Source of the DNA: Cordylochernes scorpioides
Taxonomy: Eukaryota; Arthropoda; Arachnida; Pseudoscorpiones; Chernetidae
DNA: 64,000 nt
Direction: 5' to 3'
Assembly (NCBI GenBank): GCA_030710605.1
Contig: CP092870.1
Location: forward strand, 58,647,057-58,711,056
The notes beneath the pieces were generated by a model. The model did no database searches. It saw nothing but the letters and a program-made list of their open reading frames with translations, and was not told the origin of the DNA. Below are positions 41,594 through 51,306 of this stretch, in pieces (the stretch's first letter is position 1; each line of letters begins with the position of its first letter). Made by a program: the position numbers and the translations under genes.

Positions 41594-42540
41594 TATAAAA
41601 ATGAAATGCGAAATCGATGTTTGTTATCGCTTCACGCAAAATCTACTGACTCAATCATTATGGAATTTCGCATGTAGGTAGCTGAAGCTTTCGTTTAACA
41701 TATAGGCTATTCAAAAAACTAAAAAAGTTAATGTGCTTTTTTAAAAAAATAAAAAACCAAAAAGCGTTAGTTCCAGCCTTTTACCGCTTGGGCGCAGCAC
41801 TGGTCGCGACGATAAATGAATTTGATTGGTTAATAATTAACACGTGGTTTGTTTACACGATGAATGTTAGTTTGTTCACACGATGAATGTTTTTAAAAGG
41901 TTAGATTATCCAATCGCCGTGAAACTTTAGGAAATTATTTACTATACTACTGGGAAGATTTCTGGTTTGAATTTGATTTGAAATAAATATTCTTTGCAAT
42001 TTTATTTGCAAATTTTCTACTTTCACTCTCAAGCAGCGCCTCTAGCGGCGTCTGGTGAAATTATATTTATAAATTCTAACAATGCTTAAAATGTTTTCCA
42101 AGTATAATAAATTTAATTTGAAAATTTAGCAATAGATTATTCCAATGACGTAAAAAATACTTGGCATTTCAATATTAATATATATTTAAAGAAAAAATTG
42201 TAACGATTTTGTGTTAAATGTTAAAATGTAATGTTAAAATATATTTTTACATTGTTAATTTAATTTGCTGTTGTTTTATAAAAATGATGATGCAACTTTA
42301 ATTGTTGTTTTGAAAATATCTTTATTTACGGAGCTGCTAACCATAATAAATGATTTTTGAGCCCCTAATTGTTGTTTATTATCGTTTGTTTATATAAAAA
42401 AAATTACATTGTATGTGATGATGATAACAAAAATGAAATTTCAAATTAATATATATAATTCATTGTGTGTGTGTGTGTGTGTGTGTGTGTGAGAAAAAAA
42501 AAATTAATTATCAAATTCACAAAAGTGACAATATCTTATT
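41594..42540 (+). mobile_element. Helitron-like element, second subfamily, 3' end not found
   Basis: It begins within TATATATATAAAAATGAAAT and has GCGAAATCGATGTTTGTTAT, then TGGGCGCAGCACTGGTCGCG, and an unbroken run into a body with CTCAAGCAGCGCCTCTAGCG. The body matches 46045-46705 closely. The LINE-like tail at 42311 is inserted near its far end. A (GT)n tract follows at about 42464-42490. Confidence 0.75.
42299..42377 (-). mobile_element. 55-bp LINE-like 3' tail with 12-bp target duplication
   Basis: TAATTGTTGTTT occurs at 42299-42310 and 42366-42377. The 55 bp between, read on the minus strand, is GGGGCTCAAAAATCATTTAT, then GGTTAGCAGC, then TAAATAAAGATATTTTC. That is the 3' end of the gag-only element at 49776-51289. 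It is an extremely 5'-truncated insertion. Confidence 0.88.
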
Positions 42541-42554
42541 TAAAATATAATAAA

Positions 42555-43254
42555 CTAGCGGACGTACCCGGCTTCGCCCGGGTTTTACCCGAGTAAAGGT
42601 TTGTCTAACGAATCTCTCGATAAAGTGAACATTTTTTCCCGGTCCCTTGAAAAATACTCGATAAGTTGAATAAAATAAATATTAATTGGTTCCCTCGGTA
42701 ATTGAAAGTTAAAGGAATAGTGTCTTGCCTTGGAATTGTATCATTATTCTTGTATGGACGTACCCGGCTTCGACCGGGTTTTACCCGAGTAAAGGTTTGT
42801 CTAACGAATCTCTCGATAAAGTGAACATTTTTTCCCGGTCCCTTGAAAAATACTCGATAAGTTGAATAAAATCATTATTAATTGGTTCCCTCGGTAATTG
42901 GAAGTTAAAGGAATAGTATCTTGCCTTGGAATTGTATCATTATTCTTGTCTCAAATAAATTGCCGTGTCATCCTGAATTTTGTCTTTCCTAATTTTCTAC
43001 ATTACAAAATCATCGTATCATCATGATAATATTTAGAGCAGATTGTTAAATTATAACAGATAATTTAGAATATTTATCTTGATTATTTTAAAGCGAAAAG
43101 TTATTTCAAAAATTTTATTTGCTAGAAACCTTCCCAGTACTATACTAAATAACTTCCCAAAGTTTCATGGCGTTCCAATGAGTGGTTTGGTCAGGCATAA
43201 AGGACAAACAGACACACACACACACACACATACATTCATTTTTATATATATAGA
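42555..43254 (-). mobile_element. non-autonomous Helitron with internal end duplication
   Basis: On the minus strand the 5' end is TCTATATATATAAAAATGAA after A (43254), and the 3' end is CCCGGGCGAAGCCGGG, TACGTCCGCTAG, then T (42555-42558). The last 196 bp are duplicated (42560-42755 and 42756-42951). A (CA)n tract lies near the 5' end. No replicase gene is present. Confidence 0.88.
42560..42951 (-). repeat. tandem duplication, 2 x 196 bp, of a Helitron 3' end
   Basis: GGACGTACCCGGCTTCG begins both units. The units differ at a few positions (for example TCGCCCGGG against TCGACCGGG). Each ends with GTATCATTATTCTTGT. The segment beyond the second unit (about 42952-43005) resembles the 3' part of the solo LTR at 58453-58660 (AAATAAATTGC ... 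CTTTCCTAATTTTC). Confidence 0.88.
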
Positions 43255-43670
43255 TGTTTTCAAAAAAATATGTGTTTCAAAAATATATTTAAACGCATAT
43301 AACAATATTTATATTTATATACGTTTATAAATCAATATATAGGTGGATTAGATGTTTTCTAGAATCGTTTTAACAAATGTTCGTTAGGCAAACTTTTACT
43401 CGGATAAAAACTGTGCGAAGCCGGGTGCATTCGCTAAATACAGTTATTTCAAATCTTCGTTTGTGGCAATATACTATTCCTTCAACTTCAAATTACCGAG
43501 TGGACCAATTAATACTGATTTTTTTCAACTTATCGAGTATTTTTCAAGGGACCGGGAAAAATTATCGAGAAGGTAAACAAGTATAGATTTAGTAGGGATT
43601 GGATGTTTGCTAGAATCGTTTTAACAAATGTTTGTTAAGCAAACTTTTACTTGGGGCAAAGCCGAGAACA
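43255..43670 (+). repeat. degraded Helitron 3' ends, two copies
   Basis: GATGTTTTCTAGAATCGTTT, then CGTTAGGCAAACTTTTACTC and TGCGAAGCCGGG (43345-43436), is repeated in decayed form at 43603-43670. The hairpin sequences are mutated, and the first ends in CGCTAAA in place of CGCTAGT. Confidence 0.7.
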
Positions 43671-44174
43671 TCTTTATTAATAAAATGCAAATTTCATAAA
43701 AGTGTTGTTCACTAAAAACTTTCGTTACAATGCATCAATTTCAACCAAATTTTCAACATTTATGTAAAACGAGATGGAGCAGGTTTTGCTTAACATCAAA
43801 ATATATTTCCTAACATTAACATGCGTAACTTCGGTGTTATCGATTAAATACAAAAAAATCAACAGAGTTAATTTTATTTATATATAAAAAATAAAAAAAA
43901 TTCAACAGAGTTAATTTTTTTTTACATACTAGCTTATAATCTCAATCTAAAAAAATATTCAAAACAAGCAATTTTAAGATAACACCATATGTAAAACAGT
44001 CGGCCAAGAAAACAACAACGATATTACATCTTTCTCACATATTCACACCCAATCTTGATTAATAATTAAAACTAATCTTTAAACATTGTTTATTATACTT
44101 CATAATATATAATATTCGTTAGGCAAACTTTCACTCGGATAAAACCCGGGCGAAGCCGGGTACACATCCGCTAG
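43671..44174 (+). mobile_element. non-autonomous Helitron, 504 bp
   Basis: It starts TCTTTATTAATAAAATGCAA after A (43670) and ends CCCGGGCGAAGCCGGG, TACACATCCGCTAG, then T. It is the same subfamily as the palindromic pair at 36971-37950, with a small internal rearrangement near 43880-43935. Confidence 0.9.
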
Positions 44175-44196
44175 TATATATATATATATATATATA

Positions 44197-44540
44197 TATG
44201 TTTGTCGGCTATGCACACCCTCAATATGTAACTAATCTCGCTGAAATTTGAACAGGACAGAGAGTTAAATCTGGAAGAGTTTTTTTGTCGCACTTTAACC
44301 AATAAAAATTATATTCAACCAAGTACTGAGCAACAATTTTTTTTTTAGTCAGAAATGATGATGACAATATTTCCGTATCATGCTTGATTGCATTAAAAAA
44401 TTATTTTGGGGAATATTCACTAAAGCAGACCACGGGTAAAGCCAGATAATGATTAATAGTAGGCAGGAACAAAATTCTTCCAGCGAAGCATTCACTCGAG
44501 CAGAAGACACACGAAGCCAGGTCATCTCTATATATAAAAT
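44197..44540 (+). mobile_element. Helitron body fragment (35287 subfamily)
   Basis: It reads in the same order as 44806-45324 and as the minus strand of 35287-36152: TGTCGGCTATGCACACCC, AATGATGATGACAATATT, CGGGTAAAGCCAG and GAAGCCAGGTCATCTC. It breaks off at AAAATATCG, where the U2-like sequence begins. Confidence 0.75.
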
Positions 44541-44582
44541 ATCGTTTCTCGGCCTTTTGGCTAAGATCATGTAGTATATCTC
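44541..44582 (+). pseudogene. U2 snRNA 5' fragment
   Basis: ATCGTTTCTCGGCCTTTTGG followed by CTAAGATCAT and GTAGTATAT matches the conserved 5' end of U2 snRNA (ATCGCTTCTCGGCCTTTTGG and on, through the branch-point-recognition GTAGTA). There is one substitution and a small change before GTAGTAT. Similarity ends after about 42 nt, so the Sm site and the 3' stem-loops are missing and it cannot be a working snRNA. Stretches this long and conserved do not arise by chance. Confidence 0.8.
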
Positions 44583-44803
44583 TAGATATTTTTATTTATG
44601 TATATCTTTTTAAAAATCTATTTAGTAGAGAGTGGATATGTTTGCTCGAAAAATAAATTTCATATATTATATAAATATATGACATAACGAATTATATTAT
44701 CATAATATTCTGTGTGCGTTCCCGAATATTATTATTTATAATATTCGTTAGGCAAACTTTCACTCGGATAAAACCCGGGCGAAGCCGGGTACACATCCGC
44801 TAG
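44583..44803 (+). mobile_element. AT-rich spacer and Helitron 3' end
   Basis: From about 44735 it reads ATAATATTCGTTAGGCAAAC, then CCCGGGCGAAGCCGGG, TACACATCCGCTAG, then T, a good Helitron 3' end. The 5' part of that Helitron is not identifiable to the left. Confidence 0.7.
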
Positions 44804-44805
44804 TA

Positions 44806-45324
44806 TCTCTCTATATATAAAAATGAATGTTTGTATGTTTGTCTGTTGGTTTGTATTTCCGGTATACAAATTCGCAGTAGTTCACTAATTCAAACCAAAA
44901 TTTCCATACATAGGTAAAAAAATACGGAGAAGACGATAGGCTATTTAAAAAAATATATAAAAATCAATTATTAAAACTATATATTTTCAGTCAGAAAATG
45001 ATGATGACGATATTGCTGTATCATGTTTGATTATCAGATACAAAATTATATCGGGAAAAATTCGAAAAAGCAGAGACCACGGGTGAAACCAGTTCATTAT
45101 TTTGTACGCAGGAACAAAATTCTAACAGAAAAGCATTCATTCGAGCAGAAAACAAAAGCCAGATCATCTTTCTATAAAAATATCGCTTCTCAGACACAAA
45201 GCTTGGAGCGGGACGTTTCACAAGAGTGACATCCACGGCGCCAATTTATAATTGTAACAAATAGTATTTGAATAAAAACATTTAATCGGGTAAAACCCGG
45301 GCGTTGCCCGGGTCATTCGGCTAG
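44806..45324 (+). mobile_element. complete non-autonomous Helitron, 519 bp
   Basis: It starts TCTCTCTATATATAAAAATG after A, only two bases beyond the CTAG of the preceding Helitron. It ends CCCGGGCGTTGCCCGGG, TCATTCGGCTAG, then T. It is the plus-strand, internally shortened version of the 866-bp copy at 35287-36152. Confidence 0.92.
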
Positions 45325-45348
45325 TTATATATATTTATATATATTATA

Positions 45349-46705
45349 TCTATAAAAATGAAATCCAAAATCGATGTTTGTTATCGCGTTGCGCAAAATC
45401 TACATAATCTATATATATAAAATTGAATGTCTGTCTGTCTGTACTCTATAGATTCAAAAACCATACATCCAATCGCCGTGAAATTTTGGGATATTATTAG
45501 GTATATCACCGGAAAGGTTTTTGAAAATTAATTTCCTGAATATCTTGAATATCCTTAGAGTTATTTGCAGATTTGTAGATTTAATTCGCAAGCAGCGCCC
45601 CCATTGTGACGATGTTAACAAGTTTTCTTATCACTAAGTTTGTTATCTTAAATATTATTTATCAAAAGTAAGATTATCTCAGGATGACACGGCAATGTGA
45701 CACGGGAAAAAATGTTCACTAGATAAAACTATGATGTTCTAATGTAGAAAATTAGGAAAGACAAAATTCAGGATGACACGGCACACAGGGACCGGGAAAA
45801 AATGTTCACTTTATCGAGAGATTCAAATTTACGCGTTTCAAATTATCAAAATATATCTTTTTTTTTTAAATAAGTTTTTAGAGAATTGTTTTAACAAATG
45901 TTCGCTAGACAAACCTTTACTCGGGTAATACCCCGGGCGAAGCCGAGTACGTTTTATAAGTTTATAGAGAATTGTTTGAACAAATGTTCGTTAGACAAAC
46001 ATTCACTCGGGTAAAACCCGGGCGAAGCCGGGCACATCCGCTAGTCAATCATTATAAAATTTCGCATGTAGGTAGCTGAAGATTTCGTTTAACATATAGG
46101 CTATTCAAAAAACTAAAAAAGTTAATGTTCTTTTTTTTTAAAATAATAAACCAAAAAGCGTTAGTTTCAGCCTTTTACCGCTTGGGCGCAAGCACTGGTC
46201 GCGACGCTAAATGAATTTGATTGGTTAATAATTAACACGTGGTTTGTTTACACGATGTTAGTTTGTTCACAAGATGCATGTTTTTAAAAGGTAAGATTAT
46301 CCAATCGCCGTGAAACTTTAGGAAGTTATTTACTATACTACTGGAAAGATTTCTGGTTTGACTTCGGTTTAAAATAAATATTCTTTGCAATTTTATTTGG
46401 AAATTTTCTACTTTCACTCGCAAGCAGCACCTCTCGCGGTCTCTGGTGAAATTATTTTAATAAATTGTAACAATGCTTAAAAAGTGTTCCAAGTATAATA
46501 CATTTAATTTGATAATTTATTAATATAATATTCCAATGATGTAAAAAACTTGGCATTTTAATATTAATATATATATTTAAAAAATATTGTAACGTTATTA
46601 TGTTAAATGTTAAAATGTATATATAATGTTAAAATATATTTTAAAACATTGTTAATTTAATTTGCTGTTGTTTTATAATAATGATAATGCAAATATAATT
46701 GTTGT
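45349..46705 (+). mobile_element. outer Helitron-like element, split by a nested Helitron
   Basis: It starts TCTATAAAAATGAAATCC after A, reaches GCAAAATCTACATAA at 45407, and resumes at 46045 with TCAATCATTATAAAATTTCG, exactly as in the uninterrupted copy at 41594-42540. The body continues to about 46705, where LINE C joins it. Confidence 0.85.
45408..46044 (+). mobile_element. nested Helitron, 637 bp
   Basis: It starts TCTATATATATAAAATTGAA between A and T and ends CCCGGGCGAAGCCGGG, CACATCCGCTAG, then T, inside the outer element. Near its 3' end the terminal region is duplicated in tandem with an offset of about 86 bp (GAGAATTGTT at 45881 and 45967). The first copy lacks a proper CTAG end. 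Confidence 0.9.
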
Positions 46706-46867
46706 TGTTTTATTTATTTATTTATTTCGTCTCAATTTACAGGTGTTACATTCGAGCACAGTTCGCGAGTCACCTTGTCCTGGCTATTTACACATGGCGA
46801 GTTGGTGGAGTAGAAGTGGTCCCCCTAGGCCTTGCAGGAGGGCAGCTGTTGGGCGATGAGCTCTTGA

Positions 46868-47299
46868 CTAAGTGTCAGGGCCGGGTCGTCGGAATCGGGG
46901 ATTGATATCTCCTTTATTTTGTAGAATATCTTGTATGGTTGGATTATTTGAATTTTGCATTTGAAGGTATAATTTCTTAACGGAAGTTTGGTACATATCT
47001 TCTAGATCGGGTTGGTTCAAGTCCTCCTTCAGTATCTTGTTTGATAGGTTGAATGGAGCTCCTATACTTGTCCGAAGGCAGATTCTCATAAATGCGTTTA
47101 TCCTGTTTTTGTTTGTGGTTGTAATATATTTACACCAAATTGGAAGTGCGTATGTTACTATCGGGAGGATACAACTTCTGTATAGAGGAAACCTTTGTTT
47201 TGTAGTCAATTTACTTCTATAGTTGAACAGGCTTGATAATGTTATTTTTGCGATTTTTGCTTTCTTTATGACATTTTTGACATGCATGTTGAATTTCAA
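46868..47299 (-). pseudogene. LINE C thumb and C-terminal region
   Basis: It reads FNMHVKNVIKKAKIAKITL, YRSCILPIVTYALPIWCKY and MRICLRTSIGAP, the post-RT blocks of jockey elements, and ends FRRPGPDT about 140 bp before the tail. It follows the RT frame after a frameshift at about 47298 (between YLGVTL and KFNMH). Confidence 0.87.
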
Positions 47300-47790
47300 C
47301 TTGGAGTTAAGGTAACTCCAAGATATTTAACGCTGTCATTCCAGTTAATAGGGCTCTGGTTTACCTTTAGGATGGATTGTGACTTGAATTTTTTATTGTC
47401 TAGTGGAGGAAAAATTATTGCCTGAGACTTTTTTGGGTTGATGTCTAATTTCCAATCATTGCACCATTTGGTTATACTGTTTATGTCATTTTGGAGTTGT
47501 GTAGTTATTATTCCTATTGATTTGGAGTTTGATAAAATTGCTGCGTCATCTGCAAAAAGTTTTATTTGACATTTTGGATGTGGAGGTAAATCGTTGATGT
47601 AGATGTTGAATAGGTAGGGTCCAAGGATAGAGCCTTGAGGGACTCCAATCTGGGTTGGTTTTGCCGTGGTTATATAATTCCCTTGCTTAATTGAAAAGGT
47701 TCTGTCCTGGAGATAGTTTTTCAAGAATTTGATAAAATCCCTTGGAAAATGATTTTTTGTTATTTTTGCTATCAAGCCATACTCTATCAA
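47296..47790 (-). pseudogene. LINE C reverse transcriptase, catalytic half
   Basis: It reads FIKFLKNYLQDRTFSIKQG, QIGVPQGSILGPYLFNIYI, then IKLFADDAAILSNSK (catalytic FADD), WKLDINPKKSQAIIF and VKYLGVTL. These are jockey-clade RT blocks. It is joined to the upstream half by a frameshift around 47770-47780. Confidence 0.9.
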
Positions 47791-48382
47791 AGGCTTTGGT
47801 AAAGTCTAGAAAAACAGCACCTACTACCTCCTTGTGGGACTTTCTTATTTGGATGTAGTCTATTACTGTGATTAGCTGGTGGGTTGTGGAGTGTCCTTTT
47901 CTGAATCCAAATTGTTGAGGAATGATAAAGTTAATATAATCCATGTATGACTGCAATCTGCGAAGAACGATTCTCTCGTATACCTTACCGATGGTAGAGA
48001 GAAGGCTGATTGGTCTGAGATCTTCAGGTGATTTGACAGGTGATATTTTTTGTATAGTTATGATAATGGCATGTTTCCATGTCTTCGGGAAGTAGCACAG
48101 GTGTAATGCAGCATTGAAGATCCCAGCGAGGAAAACTTTCCATTTGATGGGGAGGTTTTTAGTCATTTGCGGCGTGATATTGTCGTGGCCTGGAGCTTTG
48201 TGATTACCTAGGTTTTTAATCACTTCCTTGACTTCATTTGGCGTTGTCATTGATAGTATATTCTCTTGGGGATGATGGCAAGTGTTATCTGTTAGGTAAG
48301 ACGGAACTTCATCCTCCGCCTTGGAAAAGTGTTTGGAAAAATTCTCTGAAAGATCATTTCCAATTTCTTTGTCGGTCAGCAA
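47687..48382 (-). pseudogene. LINE C reverse transcriptase, N-terminal half
   Basis: It reads VIKNLGNHKAPGHDNITPQM, RPISLLSTIGKVYERIVLRR, PQQFGFRKGHSTTHQL and GAVFLDFTKAFDRVW (first catalytic Asp), then loses frame. It is the fingers and palm start of a jockey RT. Confidence 0.9.
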
Positions 48383-48528
48383 GGTTTTTCCATTTGCATT
48401 TAAACTAGTGATTTTGTCAGTTTTTTTCCTAATGGGTTTTGTTTTATTCTAGAAGTCTGTTGGGCTCGATTCAAGTTTGCTTAAAAAACTATTCCAATTT
48501 TCAGATTTCTCTGTTTCATGGGCTTGAT

Positions 48529-49194
48529 TTACCTTTCCTTGAAGATTGAGGTAAGTAGCTCTATATATATATGAGCTGGATCCCAGGTTGATTGCCATCT
48601 TTTCCTAGCTTTATTTTTCTCCCTTATTAAGGCTTTGGTTTTTGGGTTCTTTATTAATTTGGAAGATGAGACTATGGTGTATTTCGAGTAGCTATTATTA
48701 ATTTTCTCGTTTAAAATTCCAACTGCTGAATCAATGTCTACTTCAGTTTTCAAGGGGAGTCTGGGGGGCGTGGTCGAGATTAGATCTTGTTGAAAATGAA
48801 CCCAATTAGTTACTCGGCTGAGCTGGGTTGTGAATTCATCCTTTGGGCAATTCAATTCAAAGATTACAGGGAGATGGTCAGATGATAAATCGTCGTTGGT
48901 TCTGGCCTTTGGGGTCCAGGGCATGTTTTTAAGTACAGCGAAGTCTAGGAAATCGGGATTGCCGAGTGGACTGTAATGCGTGGGTGACGAAGGTGCGACA
49001 ATGTCGAGGCTTTCTCTTTCAGAGAAATTGTGCAGCACGATTCCACTGTTATTTGAAGTCCTTGATCCCCAAAGAGGGTGTTTGGAGTTCCAGTCTCCTG
49101 CAACGATTATTGAGTGGTTGTGTTTTATCAGTTGGTTCAAATCTTCTTCCAATAATGGTGCATTAGGCTTCTTATAAATTGCTGTGATTTGCAA
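48529..49194 (-). pseudogene. LINE C endonuclease, C-terminal half, and linker
   Basis: It reads ITAIYKKPNAPLLEEDL, IIVAGDWNSKHPLWGS (catalytic Asp-x-Asn), LDIVAPSSPTHYSP, PDFLDFAVLKN and LSSDHLPVIFEL (catalytic His). The N-terminal half is cut off at about 49197. A frame break at 48383-48528 separates it from the RT. Confidence 0.88.
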
Positions 49195-49197
49195 CCA

Positions 49198-49757
49198 TTG
49201 TTCTCTCTCTCTCTCTATTATACATATTTAATACCGTATACACTGTTTTACTTTCAAAAATGTCATTAATAATTTGAATACAGACACACACATTGAAAAT
49301 CTTCTTAATAATGATGATAATTTTTAATAAATATTTAATGGAATTTGGGAAATAAAACGAAACGAAAAAAGGAAATCTGACAAAAAATAGCTTTATAACT
49401 TTTCATAAAGTTCTAAATGGTCAAATATATATAGCAAGTGGCTATATAAATAAAGTTATACACAAAGATGAAATATAGTTTTAAAATAATTTTTTTACTT
49501 AATTTTAATGCATTGTAAATTCTTCAGGGTCATTGGTAGTTATGTGGAAAATTTGGTGACATTTGGTTAAGTAGTTTCTGAGTTTATCGATAAACAGACA
49601 GACAAATTTTGATTTTTATATATGTTATATTAAAATATTTTATTTGATATTATGTTATATTAAAGTATTATTTTATTTAAAATTATATTTCATAGATAAA
49701 ATACTCTGCTAAATCGACCGCCAGAGGTCATGCTTCCCCTATAAAATCTCATTGTTG
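49198..49757. other. AT-rich spacer, no gene seen
   Basis: It begins with (CT)n, then ATTATACATATTTAATACCG, which also occurs at 58208-58235, so the flank itself is repetitive. 49595-49690 has a TTTTATATATGTTATATTAA repeat. There is no coding signal. Confidence 0.5.
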
Positions 49758-49758
49758 T

Positions 49759-51306
49759 TCTTCCCCGTTGGCCGATTGGCGTTGGCCAGGTAAGGTCGTC
49801 GCTCTTGACATGAATCCTGCCAAGAAGAAAAAGAAGGCCTACAAGCCTACAACCCGCATCGTGAACGTCGCCGACCTGGAGAGGGAAGATGAGATGGGGA
49901 TCTCACGCAACTGCAGCATCCTGAGCTCCATTGGCCATCCTGCCCTGAAATCCCTGCATGAGGACCTGATCCGCTACATCGCCTCGCGGACTGAAATGAT
50001 CAAGGCCCTCGCTACCAATGTAGAGAACCTCACTGACACCCTCGAGTCCTTCGCAGAGTTGGACGAAATTGAGGAGGCCAACAAGCCCAAGACTGCTTGC
50101 CGCGGCACTCAAACCTGCCCTGCTCCTTCCTGCAATGAAACCAGCTCCCAGACTGACCCAATCAAGCCCGCCACTCCTGCTGCTCTCCCTGCCAAGAAGC
50201 CTGCCTCCTCCCTGCCTGCTCCTGCTCCAACCAAAAGGAAGCAGTCTGAAGCTCCCAACCCGCCTGCAAAGAGGACAAACCTGAATGGTCCTTCAAAACC
50301 TGTGCCTTCCCACGTCTCCAAGCCTGCGGCCGCCCAAGTGATCCTTCATGGAGAAAAATCGGCGGCCCACACAGTGGTCATCTCAGATGACCCACAGGCT
50401 GACCCAAGGGAGATGCTGAAAACAGTCCGCGCTGCTCACACTCTCCCCCAAGGCGTTTGGGCCTCCCTGCGCACCAAGGGGAAGCTGGTCCTCCATTCCA
50501 GCAATCCTGACACCATCCCTGAGGTTACAACCTCCCTGGCCAGCAAGTTGAATGGAATGAAGGTCCGCCAGCAGAAGGAGATCCTGCCACGGATCTGCCT
50601 CTTCAAAGTGGATGAGGAGACATCCAACTCCACAATTGAGGAGACCTTCCTGGAAACCGCTGCTGTTAGAAAACTTCCTGGGGACAAGGTGGTGCGCGTG
50701 GCGCACCGTTCTGCACCCAGAAACGGGACCTGCACCGCCTTCATCGAGGTGGACCTCAAGACCTTTAGAGCCCTGGGAGGATCGTGGTGGATGGAGTAAT
50801 CCTCAACTTCGAGGAGTCCATCCGCGCCCGCGTCTGCTTCCGCTGTTGTGGCTTCGGCCACAACTCTGCCCAATGCACCAGAGCTCCTAAGTGCTTCCAC
50901 TGCGGTGAAGACGGCCATGAAGGCCGAACCTGCCCATCCATTGCTGACCAGCGCACCTCCAAATGTGCCAACTGCTGCTCCCAGGGCCTTCCTGACAAGC
51001 ACGAGGCGAGAGCCTCAAGCTGCCCCATCCTGAAGTCTAGGGCCCTCAAGTTCTAGGCTTCAAGGACCTTCTGCCTCCATTTCCATCTGCCACTTCTCCT
51101 GGATTCATGGCCTATTCAACGCACCCGCCTCACTGCACCCTGGCGCTATTCCCCTGCTTGCCCAACGTTTCCACCACCCCTGCGAGACATCTCCTGCTTC
51201 CACATCCTAGGGTCCCTTGCCACCTGACATCGATTTTGGGCTCAAAAATCATAACTTTTGGTTAGTAGCCCGTAAATAAAGATATTTTCTCTTCCCCGTT
51301 GGCCGA
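49759..51306 (+). mobile_element. gag-only LINE-like retroelement with 17-bp target duplication
   Basis: TCTTCCCCGTTGGCCGA occurs at 49759-49775 and again at 51290-51306, so the element proper is 49776-51289 (1514 bp). It has a short 5' UTR, a single gag-like gene with zinc knuckles, a 3' UTR of about 235 bp and the tail GTAAATAAAGATATTTTC. It contains no endonuclease, RT or RNase H sequence. The 5' end looks complete because the ORF starts 34 bp in. It is markedly GC-richer than its flanks. Short tails of the same family lie at 4738-4795 and 42311-42365. Confidence 0.87.
49810..51056 (+). pseudogene. LINE ORF1 (gag-like) protein with CCHC zinc knuckles, one frameshift
   Basis: The ATG at 49810 (MNPAKKKKKAYKP) is the first inside the element. 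The frame also reads through the target duplication upstream, but without an ATG. The first part is Ala/Pro/Lys-rich. A domain with GVWASLRTKGKLVLHSS and ICLFKVDEETSN follows, typical of the region before knuckles in R1/jockey ORF1. After a one-base loss near 50778-50782 the frame continues at 50784-51056: CFRCCGFGHNSAQC and CFHCGEDGHEGRTC are CX2CX4HX4C knuckles, and CANCCSQGLPDKHEARASSC is the longer third one. ORF1 binds the RNA and forms the RNP. Confidence 0.88.

Larger units (their letters stand above)
46706..49197 (-). mobile_element. LINE C, jockey clade, 5'-truncated
   Basis: On the minus strand it reads endonuclease C-terminal part, linker, RT, thumb, a short 3' UTR and an (AAAT)n tail at 46706-46730. 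It has no RNase H, which fits true jockey-clade LINEs and separates it from LINE A/B. Three or four frameshifts or stops interrupt it. The 5' truncation is at about 49197, inside the endonuclease. I see no clear target duplication beyond a possible ATTGTT. Confidence 0.9.

Noticed and set aside
43079..43330. 83-residue plus-strand protein with a His/Thr run
   Set aside because: It reads through the (CA)n tract at a Helitron 5' end.
44541..44582. Functional U2 snRNA gene
   Set aside because: Only about the first 42 nt are present; the Sm site and 3' stem-loops are absent and a Helitron lies directly upstream.
50109..51049. Minus-strand frames of 70-188 residues opposite the gag-like gene
   Set aside because: They are antisense shadows of a GC-rich coding region with clear zinc knuckles on the plus strand.
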